From NCBI GenBank assembly GCA_947683625.1, contig CANTUR010000832.1:248001-312000 (forward strand): DNA of 64,000 nt. The letters run 5' to 3'. The first letter of the stretch is position 1; every line of letters begins with the position of its first letter. A model generated the notes under the pieces. That model made no database searches and was not told where the DNA came from. It worked only from the letters and a program-made list of their open reading frames with translations. This DNA comes from Mallotus nudiflorus (lineage: Eukaryota > Streptophyta > Magnoliopsida > Malpighiales > Euphorbiaceae). This document shows positions 1-12,579 of the stretch, one piece after another. The position numbers and the translations under genes were made by a program.

Positions 1-204
1 TATAGGATTCTTTCTAACTTTTAATAAATGGAAAAGAAGTACTTTTTCTATGGCAGGTCACTTGGCTCCTATTAATTCGGTCAATTATAGTTCTTTTCTC
101 CATTCTTTCATGGTTTATAAATGGCCAACTCAGTTGCTTAAGAATTTGGAGAACTGCATTTGGAATTTTTTGTGAAGTGGGGATGTCAAGTCTAAAAAAG
201 ATGA
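1..204 (+). pseudogene. LINE (L1-type) ORF2 C-terminal fragment
   Basis: From about base 50 one frame reads FSMAGHLAPINSV, then a hydrophobic stretch, then KNLENCIWNFL, a stop and SGDVKSK. In plant L1-type LINEs this 'LSxAGR-LxLINSV ... FLW-SG' block follows the reverse transcriptase palm. The stop sits where a tryptophan is usual (TGG to TGA). The fragment is cut by the window start and loses similarity soon after base 200. It is a dead remnant. No poly(A) tail or target duplication is visible. It is a separate copy from the minus-strand LINE at 15188-19700. Confidence 0.7.
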
Positions 205-659
205 AATTAATTATTGTTGATAAAAATAGTTTTTAAACTTATACTTTTTAACTCAATTAAGTTCATAATGTAACAAAAATAATAAAATTATTATTCTAAT
301 AATTTTTTAAAAGTAAATGTTTTATGTTAAAATAAAAAATAAAATAGTACTAAAAATTTAAAATATGTTAATATTTATAAAATTATAAAAATTTACATCA
401 TGAAAATATATAAGCTTATAAAGTATTATACATTATATATTATAAATTTTAAAAGATTTTAAAATTAATAATTTAATAATCAACAAAAATTGATTATGAA
501 AATAAAAATTTTATTTTAATTTTAAATAAACATTATTCAACTCTATAGATATAAATAAAAAAAATTTAAAATTTATATTAAAATAAGTGAGTCATAAAAA
601 TTTATATATATAGTTTAAAAGTCAAATTATTATATAGAAAATTTCTTTTAAAATTGTAT
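205..659. other. AT-rich spacer, nothing recognised
   Basis: About 450 bases of very AT-rich sequence with no open frame, RNA gene or repeat that I can recognise. Confidence 0.6.
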
Positions 660-2131
660 TGTAACACCCAACCTAATGTACCACCACTATAAATACCCAT
701 CTGATGCCAGAGATAGTAGAGAGGAACATCACCTAAACACCATACTAGAAGATACCACACAAACAATATGAATTCAACATATTACCATCTGGAACACAAA
801 TGATTTAATATATCATACCTAAGATTTAAATTTGGATGGCAAGTGCTAATATTAATTAAGCATAATGTTATATACAGTAGCAAACATCCTTAATTACAAT
901 GTCCTTTCATAATACATAAGTGATGAGTATGGGCTATACATGTAATAGGATTAAAAGATAAATATATAAAGCTCTGATTACCCTCTAAATACAACCGTAT
1001 GAAGATTTTAGGTGTGCATTATCCACCGGCATGTCACTAGCCAAGGCAAAAATCAACCCTTTCTCAAAGAATAAAAAGGTAATCATACTATCCAAAGGGA
1101 AAACAAGGCCCAACTATACAATCTCAACCGTATGCTTTTAAAGCTTCTCCTCATTTGAAAATGCAACCACAAAAATGTCAAGTTCATTCATCTACAATAT
1201 AAAGAAAAAGGATAAGTTAGAAAACACTTTCAGGGTTAGTAGGATCATCTATTACTTGATCTAAGCTATTGGTACTCAGATATAATCTAAGGTAATACTT
1301 TCGAGAATAATTTTCTACAAAGAGGCTATATATAGAAAAATATGGACGTAACTCATCGAGGAAAAAGAGAATGTCATTTGAAAGATGTTTTATAGTGTAA
1401 GTATATTGGGACCAGTCCCTCCAACTATCATCAAAATAATATTCGTGATTTATGACAAAATATTTATATCTTTAGGCTTTATTAATATCACATAGCTTCT
1501 TAAAAAGATAGAACCCAACAATGACAAAAAAAAAGGATAAGTTGTCTCACCTTTATTTTTAGTCAAGCTGTATATGTACCAATTCATCTAAAAAATTGAG
1601 ATATTAACCATGATATCAAACAAGCTCATAAAAAATAGTTAGAACTTAGTAGCTATTCAAATCCAGCTAAATGGGCTCTATATTATAGGTGTTTAAGAAA
1701 AACTTTATAAAAAGATCTAAAGGAAATCTTAATTCTCTTATAGTTTATTTATGTATATAACTATCTTATTATTTCTCTCAATATGGTTATGACCCCTAAA
1801 TTTCCCCTGAACATTGAACATTTGTAATAATAAGGGATGTTAAACCTCCTCCTATAATTCCTAATCAATTTCTTGTTTACTCTAGACTCAAACTATAAAG
1901 AATCGAGAGGAAGATTCAAAAAGAAAATCTAACTTTATAGGAATGCTAAAGGTAGTATTCATAGATACAAAATTAAAAAAAAAGGTGAGAGAGAGGTCAT
2001 TAGTGTGGCAAAGCTTAGAGAGGCAAGCACTAAAGGCAAACATACACATGATTAGAAAAGAGAGTAAAATAAAGAGAGTACACCCTAAATGAAATTTATA
2101 TAGTAAGGGAAAGTTCCAGATGGATATTAAA
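660..2131 (-). repeat. probable degenerate gypsy-type LTR, antisense
   Basis: The segment opens with TGTAACACCC, which resembles the plus-strand edge of the better-supported minus-strand LTR at 7543 (TGTCACGACCC). Inside, near 1076-1110, a stretch reads on the minus strand like the 'gaggtatgattgccct' block of the LTR at 48115-50920. A GA-rich patch near 1980-2050 sits where the other LTRs carry their purine/pyrimidine-rich block. There is no coding sequence. The right boundary and a target duplication were not found, so this rests on layout and short motifs only. It could be another AT-rich repeat. Confidence 0.35.
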
Positions 2132-2186
2132 TGTAATAATCTGAATTTTTATTAATTAATTGGGAATTTAATATGAATTTCATTTT

Positions 2187-4432
2187 ATCCCAAGTTCTCG
2201 AAATGTGAATTTTGGTTGGAGAAAATGGCATTCTTAGGCCATGTGGTATCTAAAGATGGCATTCAAGTCAATCCTAAAAAGATTGAAGCCATTATAGAGT
2301 GGTTGAGACCTACAACAGTGACTAAAGTAAGAAGCTTTTTAGGTTTAGCTGGCTATTATAAGAGATTTATGAAGGACTTCTCCAAGATAGTTTCACCTTT
2401 AATGAGGTTGACCTAGAAGGATGTTAAGTTTGTGTGGTTAGAAAAATATAAGGAGCATTTTCAAATGCTTAAAGATAGGTTGACTTCAGCTCCAGTGTTG
2501 ACTCTATTTTTGGGAAGTGACAGGTATACTATATATTATGATACTTCTCGAGTAGAATTGGGTTATGTATGATGCAAGATGGTAGGGTAGTTGCTTATGC
2601 TTCACGTTAGTTAAAGAAGCATGAATAGAACTATCCTACTTATTATTTGGAAATGGCAGTTGTAGTGTTTTCCTTAAAGATTTGGAGGTATTACTTGTAC
2701 GATGTACTTGTGAAGTCTACATTGGTTATAAAAGTTTGAAATATATCTTTCAGTAAAGAAATTTGAATTTGAGGTAAAGGAGATGTATAGAACTTTTGAA
2801 AGATTATGATTGCTCCATTCTTTACCATCCAGGTAAGGCTGATGTGGTAGCTGATGCATTGAGTAGTAAGTCAGCGGGAAGTCTTGCTCACATTAGCTCG
2901 AAAAGGAGGTTGATTGTTAAGGACTTGCATAAGCTGATTGATCAGGGGTTGCAATGAAGGTAACCAAGAAATGTCTTTTAGCTCAATTCAGAGTACATTC
3001 TATGCACTTGAATAGAGTTAAAGCAGTGTAGAGAAAGGACCCATAATTTTAGAAGATAATATTGGAGGTACAACGAGGTCAGTCTCGAGATTTTTTAATC
3101 GATAGTTAAGGCATTTTACGTTTGGGCACTAGGCTGTGTGTGCTAAATGTGGATGAGCTAAAGAAAGAGATCATAAAGGAAGCTCATTTTTCTGCTTATA
3201 GTGTTCACCCAGGTTCTACCAAGATGTATCATGTTTTGAAAGATACATATTAGTGGAATGGGATGAAAAGGGACATTGCAGAATTTGTATCCCAATGTCT
3301 CACTTGTCAGCAGGTGAAATTATAGCATTAGAGACCCTTAGGATTGCTGCAACAGTTACCCATTCCATAGTGGAAATGGGACATGATTGCAATGAACTTT
3401 GTTTCTGGTTTGCCTCACACATCAAGTGGATATGATGCCATATGGGTGATAATTGACAGGTTGACCAAGTCAGCTCACTTCCTGCCAATTAAAAAGACTT
3501 ATACTATAGACATATTGGCCAAATTTTATATCAACCGAATTGTTTGTCTACATGGGGTGCCAGAAAGTATAGTGCCGAATAGAGGATCACCTTTTACTTC
3601 TATCTTTTGGCAAGAATTGTATAAGGCTTTAAGTATAAGACTAGACTTCAGCATAACTTTTCATCCTTAAACTGATGGCTAGTCAGGAAGGATTATTCAG
3701 ACTTCAAAGGATATGCTTTAGATGTGTGTAATAAATTTTGGTGGTCAATGGGATTTGCAGTTACCTTTGATTGAATTTGCATATAACAACAGTTATCGTG
3801 AAAGTATTGAGATGGCTCTGTATGAAGCATTGTATGGAAGGAAGTGTTGATCACCCTTGTGTTGGGAAGTTGGAAAGAGATAGTTGATAGGCCTAGAATT
3901 GGTGCAAGTGACTTCAAAGATAATTCATGTCATCCAATAGAGATTAAGGACAGCTTTTAGCTGACAAAAAAGCTATGTTGATCCTAAGAGGAGAGATGTA
4001 TCATTTTCTATAGGAAACATGGTGTTCCTTAAGGTGTCTCCAATGAAGGGAGCAATGAGGTTTGGTAAAAAGGGTAAGTTAGCTCCAAGATATATCAAAC
4101 CCTTTGAAATTCGTTCAAGGGTAGGTGATATGGCTTACATATTGGTGTTGCCACCAAAGTTGTCACATATTCATTCGATATTCCATGTCTCTATGTTAAG
4201 GAAGTACATCTCTGATCCTTTATATGTTCTTCAGCCTCAGATAGTGGAGCTCAATGAAGATTTAATTTATGAGGAGTATCCAGTGGCGATAGTGGATCGA
4301 CAAGTTTGTCAGCTTCGCACCAAAGAAATCCTTATGGTTAAAGTACTATGAAGCAACCATGCGGTGGAAGATTGTATTTAGGAAACCGAGGTAGAGATGC
4401 AAGTGGCATATCTGTATCTTTTTCCTCAGTAA
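2187..4432 (+). pseudogene. gypsy pol remnant: RT tail, RNase H, integrase, chromodomain-type tail
   Basis: Frame pieces in order. 2187-2416: RT end (KFSKCEFWLEKMAFLGHVVS, then FLGLAGYYKRFMKDFS). 2420-2880: RNase H with several stops and a frameshift. 3140-3320: HHCC zinc finger of integrase (AH...HPG...CLTC). 3383-3850: integrase core (IWVIIDRLTKSAHFLPI, HGVPESIV). 4019-4432: C-terminal part (FGKKGKLAPRYIKPFEI, FHVSMLRKYISDP, IVDRQVCQLRTKEI, then stop-broken SNHAVED), the layout of plant chromovirus chromodomain tails. Two integrase acidic positions read Asn: MNF where D-F is usual, and VPNR where S-D-R is usual. Most stops fall where Gln or Trp is expected. It cannot act on its own. Confidence 0.9.
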
Positions 4433-4496
4433 AAATTTATACAATTTTTTATTTTGTTAAAATTTGAGGACATATTTTTTTATAAAGGGGGAAGAT

Positions 4497-7324
4497 TGTA
4501 AAGACTCATATTTTTTTTATTTATTAATTAAGTTAAAATGGGAATTTATTAAGTTTAAATTATTATTTTATTTAATTAGTGTTAACTAAGTATTTATTAA
4601 GTGTTTTAATAAATTATCAATTATTAGAGTATGTTATAAATATATATTATGTGTATGAATAAAGGTGAGTAGATATTTTTATTTTTAAATTATATAAATT
4701 CTACTTTTGTATTTCAAAAAAAAGGGTTCAAAAATGTTTTTCCCTTTTCTTTTTTTCCTTCCTTCTTTTTTTTTCTTTCTTTCTTTTCTTCTCCTTCTTC
4801 CTCACCCAACACCTACTGCCACCACCGTCACTATCAGCGTCGGTCACTATCGCCGACACCGATCATCTCCAACTAACACCAGCACCTTCCTTCCTCCTCC
4901 CCGTCATCGCTCATCCCTTACGTTTTCTTTGCTTGTTGAGAAGAAGGGAGAGCCACCGTCACCGACTCAAGCCTCACCGATGGTCCTAAATGGTTCCTCT
5001 CCTCTTGGGCTTCAATAGCCCTCGATTAATTTTAAAAATATCACTAGAAACAACCTTGATTTGAAGTAATTTGATTCTAGGTTTTTTATTTATTTTAATT
5101 AATTGAGTATTAATTTGGTTGATTCAGGTTTAGTAAAATGAAATTGGAGTTGAGATCTTCCATTTGGTTTTTTTTATATAATTTTTTAGAAATTTTAGAT
5201 TTTTCAAGTCTCAGGTTACTATTCTGGTACTATTCCTATCCAGAAATTTTTATTTTTTTATTAAATTCTATAAATTATGTAAATTAAACTTTGTGAATGA
5301 AGTTTTGTGAGATTCTTTATAAAATTTAAAATATGAATTTTTAAAGACTATGTTTAAAAATGTATTTTTAGAAAAATTATTAGAAATTAGTAATTATTTA
5401 ATTTTAATTTAATTTATTTTGTTTTAGATTAAATTTAAATAATAAAAGTAAGAAAATAATTTTTATAATTAATTTCAAATTTTTAGTTAATTAGTAGTAA
5501 TTTTGGAAAAATAAACGAATAATAAATTTATTTATTATTTTCAAGTTTAAATGAGTCCTTTATTATTTTTATGATATATTTCAATGATTTAAATAGTTAT
5601 TTATAATTAATGCTAATTTAGTTATAAAAGGGAATTTTGATTCCATTAACGAAATTTTATTTATTAACTAGAATTTTCCTATTTAGTTGGAAATAAATTT
5701 CCTTTATATTTTTATTATATAAATAAATTTAATTGCATTGGTTAACTAAATTTTTATGATGTATTAGTGATTTGAGAAAATTATATATGTTGTTGTGTTG
5801 GTTCTCGATTGTGCATAAAGTGCAGTTTAGGAGACTAACTCGAGATGTTGAGTTGTGAAAGTTATAAAAGTTTTGTTTTGTGCAGGAACGACTTTACTTT
5901 TAGTAGATAGATGTCTATTTTACAATGAAGACTGCTGAATTTTTGGTAGATTTCTCATAGAATGTGGCATCGGTATGTATTAGTTTTCAAGTTTGTATAG
6001 CATTATGCCTTAAATCATGTCAATCTCATCAATTCCATGATTTTAATAAATTTAAGAATTTTAATAAATTTATTGATTTTATCATATAAGCATATTTTAA
6101 ATAAATATTATTTATTTTAGAGAACTCCGGAACGAAAGCTATAGCATTTGGGTAGCAGAGGATGCGTCGCCCAACACACTCAACCTATAAGTTAATTTTA
6201 TGGAATGTGTATTGTAGATATTTAAATTATATTTTCATGTGGTTAAAAATAATAAAGAAGTTGATTATATGAATCTATCTATGAAGATATCTATATTGCC
6301 ATATGCATGATTATTTCTTTTATTATCATGAATAGTATTTGAAATGATGTTTTAATGGAATTTATTTCATTCTACTTTATTTATTTATTTATATATAATT
6401 TAAATTAATTTGGAGAAAATGGTAGAACATACTACCTAGTGGGTGTCACTAAGACCACGTGCGCATGGGTTAAGATCTCTAGTATATATTAGAATGTGTG
6501 AAATTGACTTGTTAGAGCATGTGCTCTCGGGTAGAGTATGGGTTAAGCTCAATGGAGCTAGTGCTCTCGGGCCAGAAATAGGATGTAACTCAGTTGAGCT
6601 TGCTCTCGGGACATTAATATAGGAATAAGTGAATAGATTGCAGCTATAACTCAATTGAGCTTGCTTTCGAGACGATAATCACTTGGGTTAAAGAGAGCCA
6701 AATGGCTGTTAAAAATTGATGGCTTAGGTGTTCTACTAGGTTTTCCACTAAAATAATTAATTTATATGATTTCATATGTGCATTTTATATTAAAGTGAAT
6801 TTTAAAAAGGATTTTATGTAAAGATAATAAAGAAAAAGTAAAAGATTTCAATATCTATATTTATTTTATTTTACTTTACCTTATAAAGGGTTTTAATAAA
6901 TATTTTTAAAATCAACATGAATTTAAAATTGATTCACTCAATGAGGTATAATTCCCCTCAACTTTTTTTTTAGGACCTCACTATCAGTCTGGTATTGGTC
7001 ACCATCTGTGTTGGGTTTCTTCATCATTGGCTGCCTTATGCATGTCTATTTAATTCAAGTATTATGAAATCGAATTCTAGATACCGTAATAGTTAATTGA
7101 AGAACTTGTATTATTGGTATTGTGGATTTGTTTTGAGTTAAGACATTGATGTATTTAGAGGTATTGTCATATGTATTTGATATTGGTGAATTTATTATGG
7201 TTTTATTTTTTAGATGATTAATTCTAATTGCAAAAATTTCTAAGGTTTACTATGGGTTTCGGTTGCATTATGCATTTCTCATTTCTTAGTACCGATCATA
7301 TACCTATGGGTTCAGGTCGTAACA
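4497..7324 (+). repeat. 3' LTR of the gypsy element (LTR A)
   Basis: It starts TGTAAAGACTCAT right after the purine tract at 4486-4496 and ends GGTCGTAACA. It shares several blocks in the same order with LTR B and LTR C. These are a pyrimidine-rich tract followed by a CCACC/GCC-rich patch (about 4738-5000), the 'cataaagtgcagttyrggaggct' block near 5815, a CTCGGG-containing repeat module (6530-6670), 'caatgaggtataattcccctc' near 6938, and a final 'taccgatcat...gggttcaggtcgtaaca'. The 103-codon open frame at 4707-5018 lies over the pyrimidine/CCACC patch and is not a gene. Confidence 0.8.
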
Positions 7325-7526
7325 CTAAATAAGACTAATTAGAATTAATGGGTGATTAATTGGCAATCCTCATGAAAATAATATTCTACTCTTCATTATA
7401 TTACTTGTAGCGACCCGTATACTTGCGGTTTTGCATTGCATTTGACACGCAACAATTATTAGTCTATTTAAAAAGCAAAAAGTACAATACAATAAAATAA
7501 AATAAAGGACAAACAAAATATAAAAT
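7325..7526. other. short spacer between two LTRs, possible antisense LTR-end fragment
   Basis: About 200 bases. The minus strand reads CCGCAAGTATACGGGTCGCT near 7410-7430, which looks like the boundary region of another LTR element. The rest is AT-rich. I cannot define an element here. Confidence 0.3.
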
Positions 7527-10500
7527 TGTAAAAACCTGAATATGTCACGACCCAAAACAGGAGTCATGACCGGCGCTAGGGAACGGGAATTCTTTCGAAT
7601 CCGGAACCCGTAGCAAGCCTAAAAATAAAAATAAATCATGCAATAACAATAACCATATAAATATAATATGCAGCGGAAAATAAAATCATAAATATTACAA
7701 TATCATCCATAACAACTGGATATAATTCAAAACTCATCACATCACATATATAATCTCATAAATGTATAATCTTTATACAAATCCAGTTTTAACATAATAC
7801 ATCTCTTTAAACAAATACTTTAATTCACAACTACTGCAGTATCTAGAGTAAATAAATAAGACTTAAGTATACAATTTACATAAAGAAGCCGGGGCGGAAG
7901 AAATCCGGCGTATCGACCTGCTACTGAGGTCTGAGGAAGTTGACTCTCCTGAAAAATAGTCAACGGAGGGGAGTCAGACCTCACTGAGTGAATTACTATA
8001 GTATATATACATACACTCTAAGTGATAATGCATACAGTCAACAGTATATGAGTAATATGTATATATACAGGCAAGTTCATACAGATGCAGAAAAATCATT
8101 TTATATATTTTGTCTGAAAATCAACTTTTATGAAGGATCACATAGAACCCTAGAATATTGTAACCTCAGAAAAATAGTGTTAAACAACACTCTAGCCATA
8201 CAGGCTCACTGATTCCAAATATATCCACTTAATCCATATGGACAGTAGACTGGCCCCGAGACACTAAGTCAACCGAGCTCCAGCAGTCTGACTGCCAGTG
8301 TGATTGGCCCCGAGACACTTGGTCAACCGAGCTCCAGCAATCACACCCACAAACCACATCTCACACATCCAATAATCATAATCAAATCGATATCCACAAA
8401 TAGTCAGTAATAAAGCCTAAATACTATAGGCGTACCGGTACGTACTCGGTCCTAGTGCTGCCCACTAGGTAGCACGTTCTATTGATATCCTTCAGTAATA
8501 AATAATAAAACATTCATTCACAATTACATGATGCATGAATTTAAATAAATCAACAATATAAACCATATATATACCGAAAATATACCAAACATAAACCAGG
8601 TATATTTTGAGTATATATACGTCAAATAAATTCAATCAAATCATGAATTAAACTAAAAATATATTTAAAAACATTTTAAATATATTTTATTAATAAAACA
8701 TGTATATAATTTATTATATACCAAAAATATACCAAAAATATACTTGAATATAAATCATGTAATTTATGCATATTCAGTCAAAATAAAACATGCATTTTCT
8801 AAATCATGCGTCCTAAGCATATATATATAATATAGTAACTCACCTAATGCGCTCCACGAGACAGGTCCGATGGGCCTGGTCCACTAACCCTCGGTCTCGG
8901 CGCAACTAAACAAGAAATAATTAATCGACATCAGAATAACCCTAACAGAAATCCTAGAATTCAATCTAGAGTATTCAACACAGAATCGAAAATTAGGGTT
9001 CGACTGGATATCACGTTTTACGAGAATTCTACCGGAAATCCGGCAGAACCTCCCCTGTAAAACAGACATCTCTCTACTCAAAAGAGTAGAGCCGACCCTG
9101 CAAAGAAAATACACTTCAAAAATAACACCATAAACAATCACAACCCCTCGGTCGAACTCCAGACTACAATCTGTCGACCGGGGTCCACAAACACAGAAAA
9201 TATATTCAAATATACCAAAAATATCCTTAAATCATAAAAATACATTTCATACGTAGAAATTACATAATAAATCTTGAAACACTGTAAAAATCGATTAAAA
9301 CTCATTTTATTTGAAAAACCGTATATTATATATATAATTGAAAATAATTCCCGGAAAATAGTTTTAATTAGTTAAAAATACTAAATAATTTGTAGAAATC
9401 ATTTTTATACCTTAAATAAATATTAAAACCAATTAAATTACATTTTTAGACAATTTAGGGTAAAATTACCAAAATACCCCTATATATATATATATACCTA
9501 ATTTACTTCAAAAATTCACTAAAAAATCATACAATTATCCAAAATTAATTTTCTCAACATATTTATCAATAATATCAATAATTAAACTCAATTTACCAAT
9601 TAAATTCAAATAAAAACACAATTAACTTAATTTTACAAAATCACCTAAACTTCAATAATTAAAAATAAATACTTAGAAATTCATAAAAATTCCAAATAAA
9701 TTCCTATAATTCATTTCAACACCTAATTCAACCATAAACTCCAATTTCATAATTTAAATAATTAATTTCCGAAAATTCGAAAATAATATTAAAATATTCA
9801 AAAATACCCAAAAATCCAAACAATCTCCAAAAATTCTACAAAAATTCATACATGAAGATTAAACTACCAGGAACAACATTTGTGAAGGAAGTTTCCATGA
9901 ATCATCCAAATTGAAGCTCAAAAAAATCGAAAACCAAAAGTGGCCGAAATATTCAACTCAAAACCTAAGCAATTCTAGACCGTTTTAGCTCAAACAAAAG
10001 CTAGAATAACACTCACCGGAGCTCAAGGAGAAGATAGAGACCGGCGGTGTCGAAAACGGTGGCCGGAGGAGGGAGAAACCACGGTGGGAAGATGGGTGGT
10101 CCGGCGGTCACGCACGGGAAGAAAGAAGAAGAAGAAGAAGAAAAAGAAAAAGAAAGAAAAGGAAAGAGAAAAGAAAAGAAAAAGAAAGAAAAAGGAAAAG
10201 AAAAAGAAAAAAAAAAGAAAAAAGAAAAAAATAATAAATTTTAATAATTTAATAATAAATAAAATAATCAAATAATAATAAATAAATAATAAAATATTAG
10301 GGTAATAATAAACCCTAATTAAATATACACACACAGGCTTTATTTATTAATTTAAAAATATGTATGAGTTCATGCAAACCCGTAAATACATTGAAAATAA
10401 TTAATAATACATTGTTTACGTGAAAATTTCCCCGAAAATGAAAGTCCCGGGAAAATTTTACGTAAAATACTGAAAATAATAGACAGTAATTAAAATAGGT

Positions 10501-10833
10501 TTAAAATACATATCAACTCATAAAAATATCGTATAAAATACAAAAATCACTGACACTGCATATCCCGGTACAGTGTAAAAATATTTTTAAAATTACGGGA
10601 TATTACAGAATATTTCTATATTTTTATATTAAAAGTGGATTATTAAGTTTGATTATTCGTGAGATTTAATTTGAAATTAGTTAGGAATTTAAATTTGAGT
10701 TTTATTTTAATCTATTTTATTAATATTAAGTGGGAATAATAAATGGGGATTATTAAATATAATTAATTTTATTAAATTGGTGTTAAAATTATAGTGTTAA
10801 TAAAAATGTAATTTAATTTTAAGAGTATATTTG

Positions 10834-10868
<35 letters not shown>

Positions 10869-12548
10869 AGTGTGTAATTATTGGAATGGGTATTTTTAAT
10901 ATTATATTCATATATGTGTAATTTTTTGTACTTAGAAAAATAGCAAAAACATTTTTTTTCCTTCTTCTTTTTCTCCTTCTTCCTTTTCTTTTTTTTTTCT
11001 TCTTTCTTCCTCTTCCCCTCCCACCGACAACCACTTGCTCCACCACCACCCACCGCCATCGCTCCACCACTTGCTGACGCCGACGCCACCTCCACCTCCT
11101 CCTTTTCCCGTTGCCACCATCCCTCTCCCTTTCCTTCTCTCTCGATGCCATTTGGCATGGGTGGTCACTAGAGCCGATTCCGTCCACCCCAAGGCACACA
11201 ACTGGTCTTGAATTAATCCTCATCCTTTGAACTCTCTTTTCCCTAATTTAATTCTGTATTCTAAAACCGGTAACAACTCTAATTTTGTAAAATTTAATTT
11301 TGGGTATTTTTGTTAAATTGTGAAATTGAATGTCAATTTGATTTGATTTTATATTGATTCTTTAGGATAGATTATTATGGGTGTTGTAAGGTTTCTGAAA
11401 ATTATTTTTGTGAATTTTTATGAATTTTTTGAATTCTCGAGGTCTCGGGGGGTTATTATTCAAGACACTGTTCCTAATCCTGGCAAATTTTTATATTTTT
11501 AATAAATTTTACTGGTTATTTTAAGCAATTTTTATTAAAGAAGTTTATTAAAATTATGTACCGAATTTTTATTATAAATTTACGAATTTTTAAGTCAAAA
11601 ATGAATTTTAGGGAAAATTAGTAAATTTTATGTTTTAATTGAAATTATTGTGAATTATTATGTTTTGGATAGTTTTTGAGAAATAAATAATATTAAAATA
11701 TTTTTTATGAACTAATTCCTATTTTTAGCTAATTATTAATAATTATTGGAATAATATCCAAATAAAAATTGTATTTATGATTTTTAAGATTTAAATGTAT
11801 TTTCAGTTGCTTAATTATATAATTGAATAATTTAAATGATGATCGGTAAGTAAATGCTATTTAATTTCAAAAAATTAGAATAAGGGCTTTTATAATATAA
11901 TTTGATTATTAATGTGGATTTGATTATTTATTTTGTAAATAAATGTCTTTTATGCTTTTATTGCGTAAATAAATTAATTTTGGTATTTAAATGGAACTTT
12001 ATTGTTTATAAATTGTGATTTGAGAAATTTGTTCTAAGTTAGGCATAAAGTGTAGTTCGGAGGCTCAACCCGAGATTTGGAGTTGTTGCTAGTATTTGAA
12101 GTGTTTTTCTATATAAGATTGACTATACTTTTGTAGAGAGATATTCATTTCACAGAGGAGACTCTGCCAAATTTTTGGTAGATTTCTCATAAAATGTGAT
12201 ATCAAGTCAAGTTTAGTAGAGTCGTATTCTTAATCAAGTCTCTCCTTAGAAATCTAGAGTTTATAGGATTTCTGTTTTTAATTCTTGTTTTATTTATTTC
12301 TTTTCTTTAACCGCACGTCCAATCGAGGTTGAGCGCAACTGTGCTAATGAGCACATTCAACCTATAAGTTAATAACTGAACTGTGTATAGGATATTTTAT
12401 ATTAAATATAAATTCTTTGATTGTGTTAAAATGAGAGAATTTATTAAAAGAATTATATTATTATAAGAATATACTTGGATTAAATTCTCCTATTATTTGC
12501 TATGGTTATATAAGCATGTTTATATTAAATTTTCATATGATTAATTAA

Positions 12549-12579
<31 letters not shown>

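Larger units (their letters stand above)
2132..7324 (+). mobile_element. Ty3/gypsy chromovirus-like element, 5' LTR mostly deleted
   Basis: The left end is TGTAATAATCTG at 2132, resembling the start of the 3' LTR (TGTAAAGACTCAT at 4497). After about 55 bases the LTR-like sequence runs straight into the end of the reverse transcriptase, so most of the 5' LTR, the primer site, gag, protease and the RT core are missing. Pol remnants then run in order: RT tail, RNase H, integrase, chromodomain-type tail. A purine tract (GGGGGAAGAT) leads into a 2.8 kb 3' LTR ending CGTAACA. The flanking 5-mers are TTAAA (2127-2131) and CTAAA (7325-7329). They differ by one C/T change and are compatible with a decayed target duplication. 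Confidence 0.75.

Noticed and set aside
4707..5018. 103-codon open frame, Phe/Leu/Pro/Thr-rich
   Set aside because: It lies in the pyrimidine tract and CCACC patch of LTR A. The same composition appears in LTR B and C without a conserved frame.
10023..10334. Long frames on both strands, poly-Phe or poly-Lys/Glu
   Set aside because: Artefact of a GA-rich low-complexity tract in the minus-strand solo LTR.
10772..11223. Three overlapping minus-strand frames up to 134 codons
   Set aside because: They overlie the CT-rich/CCACC block of LTR B. They have no domain content and the frames are mutually overlapping.
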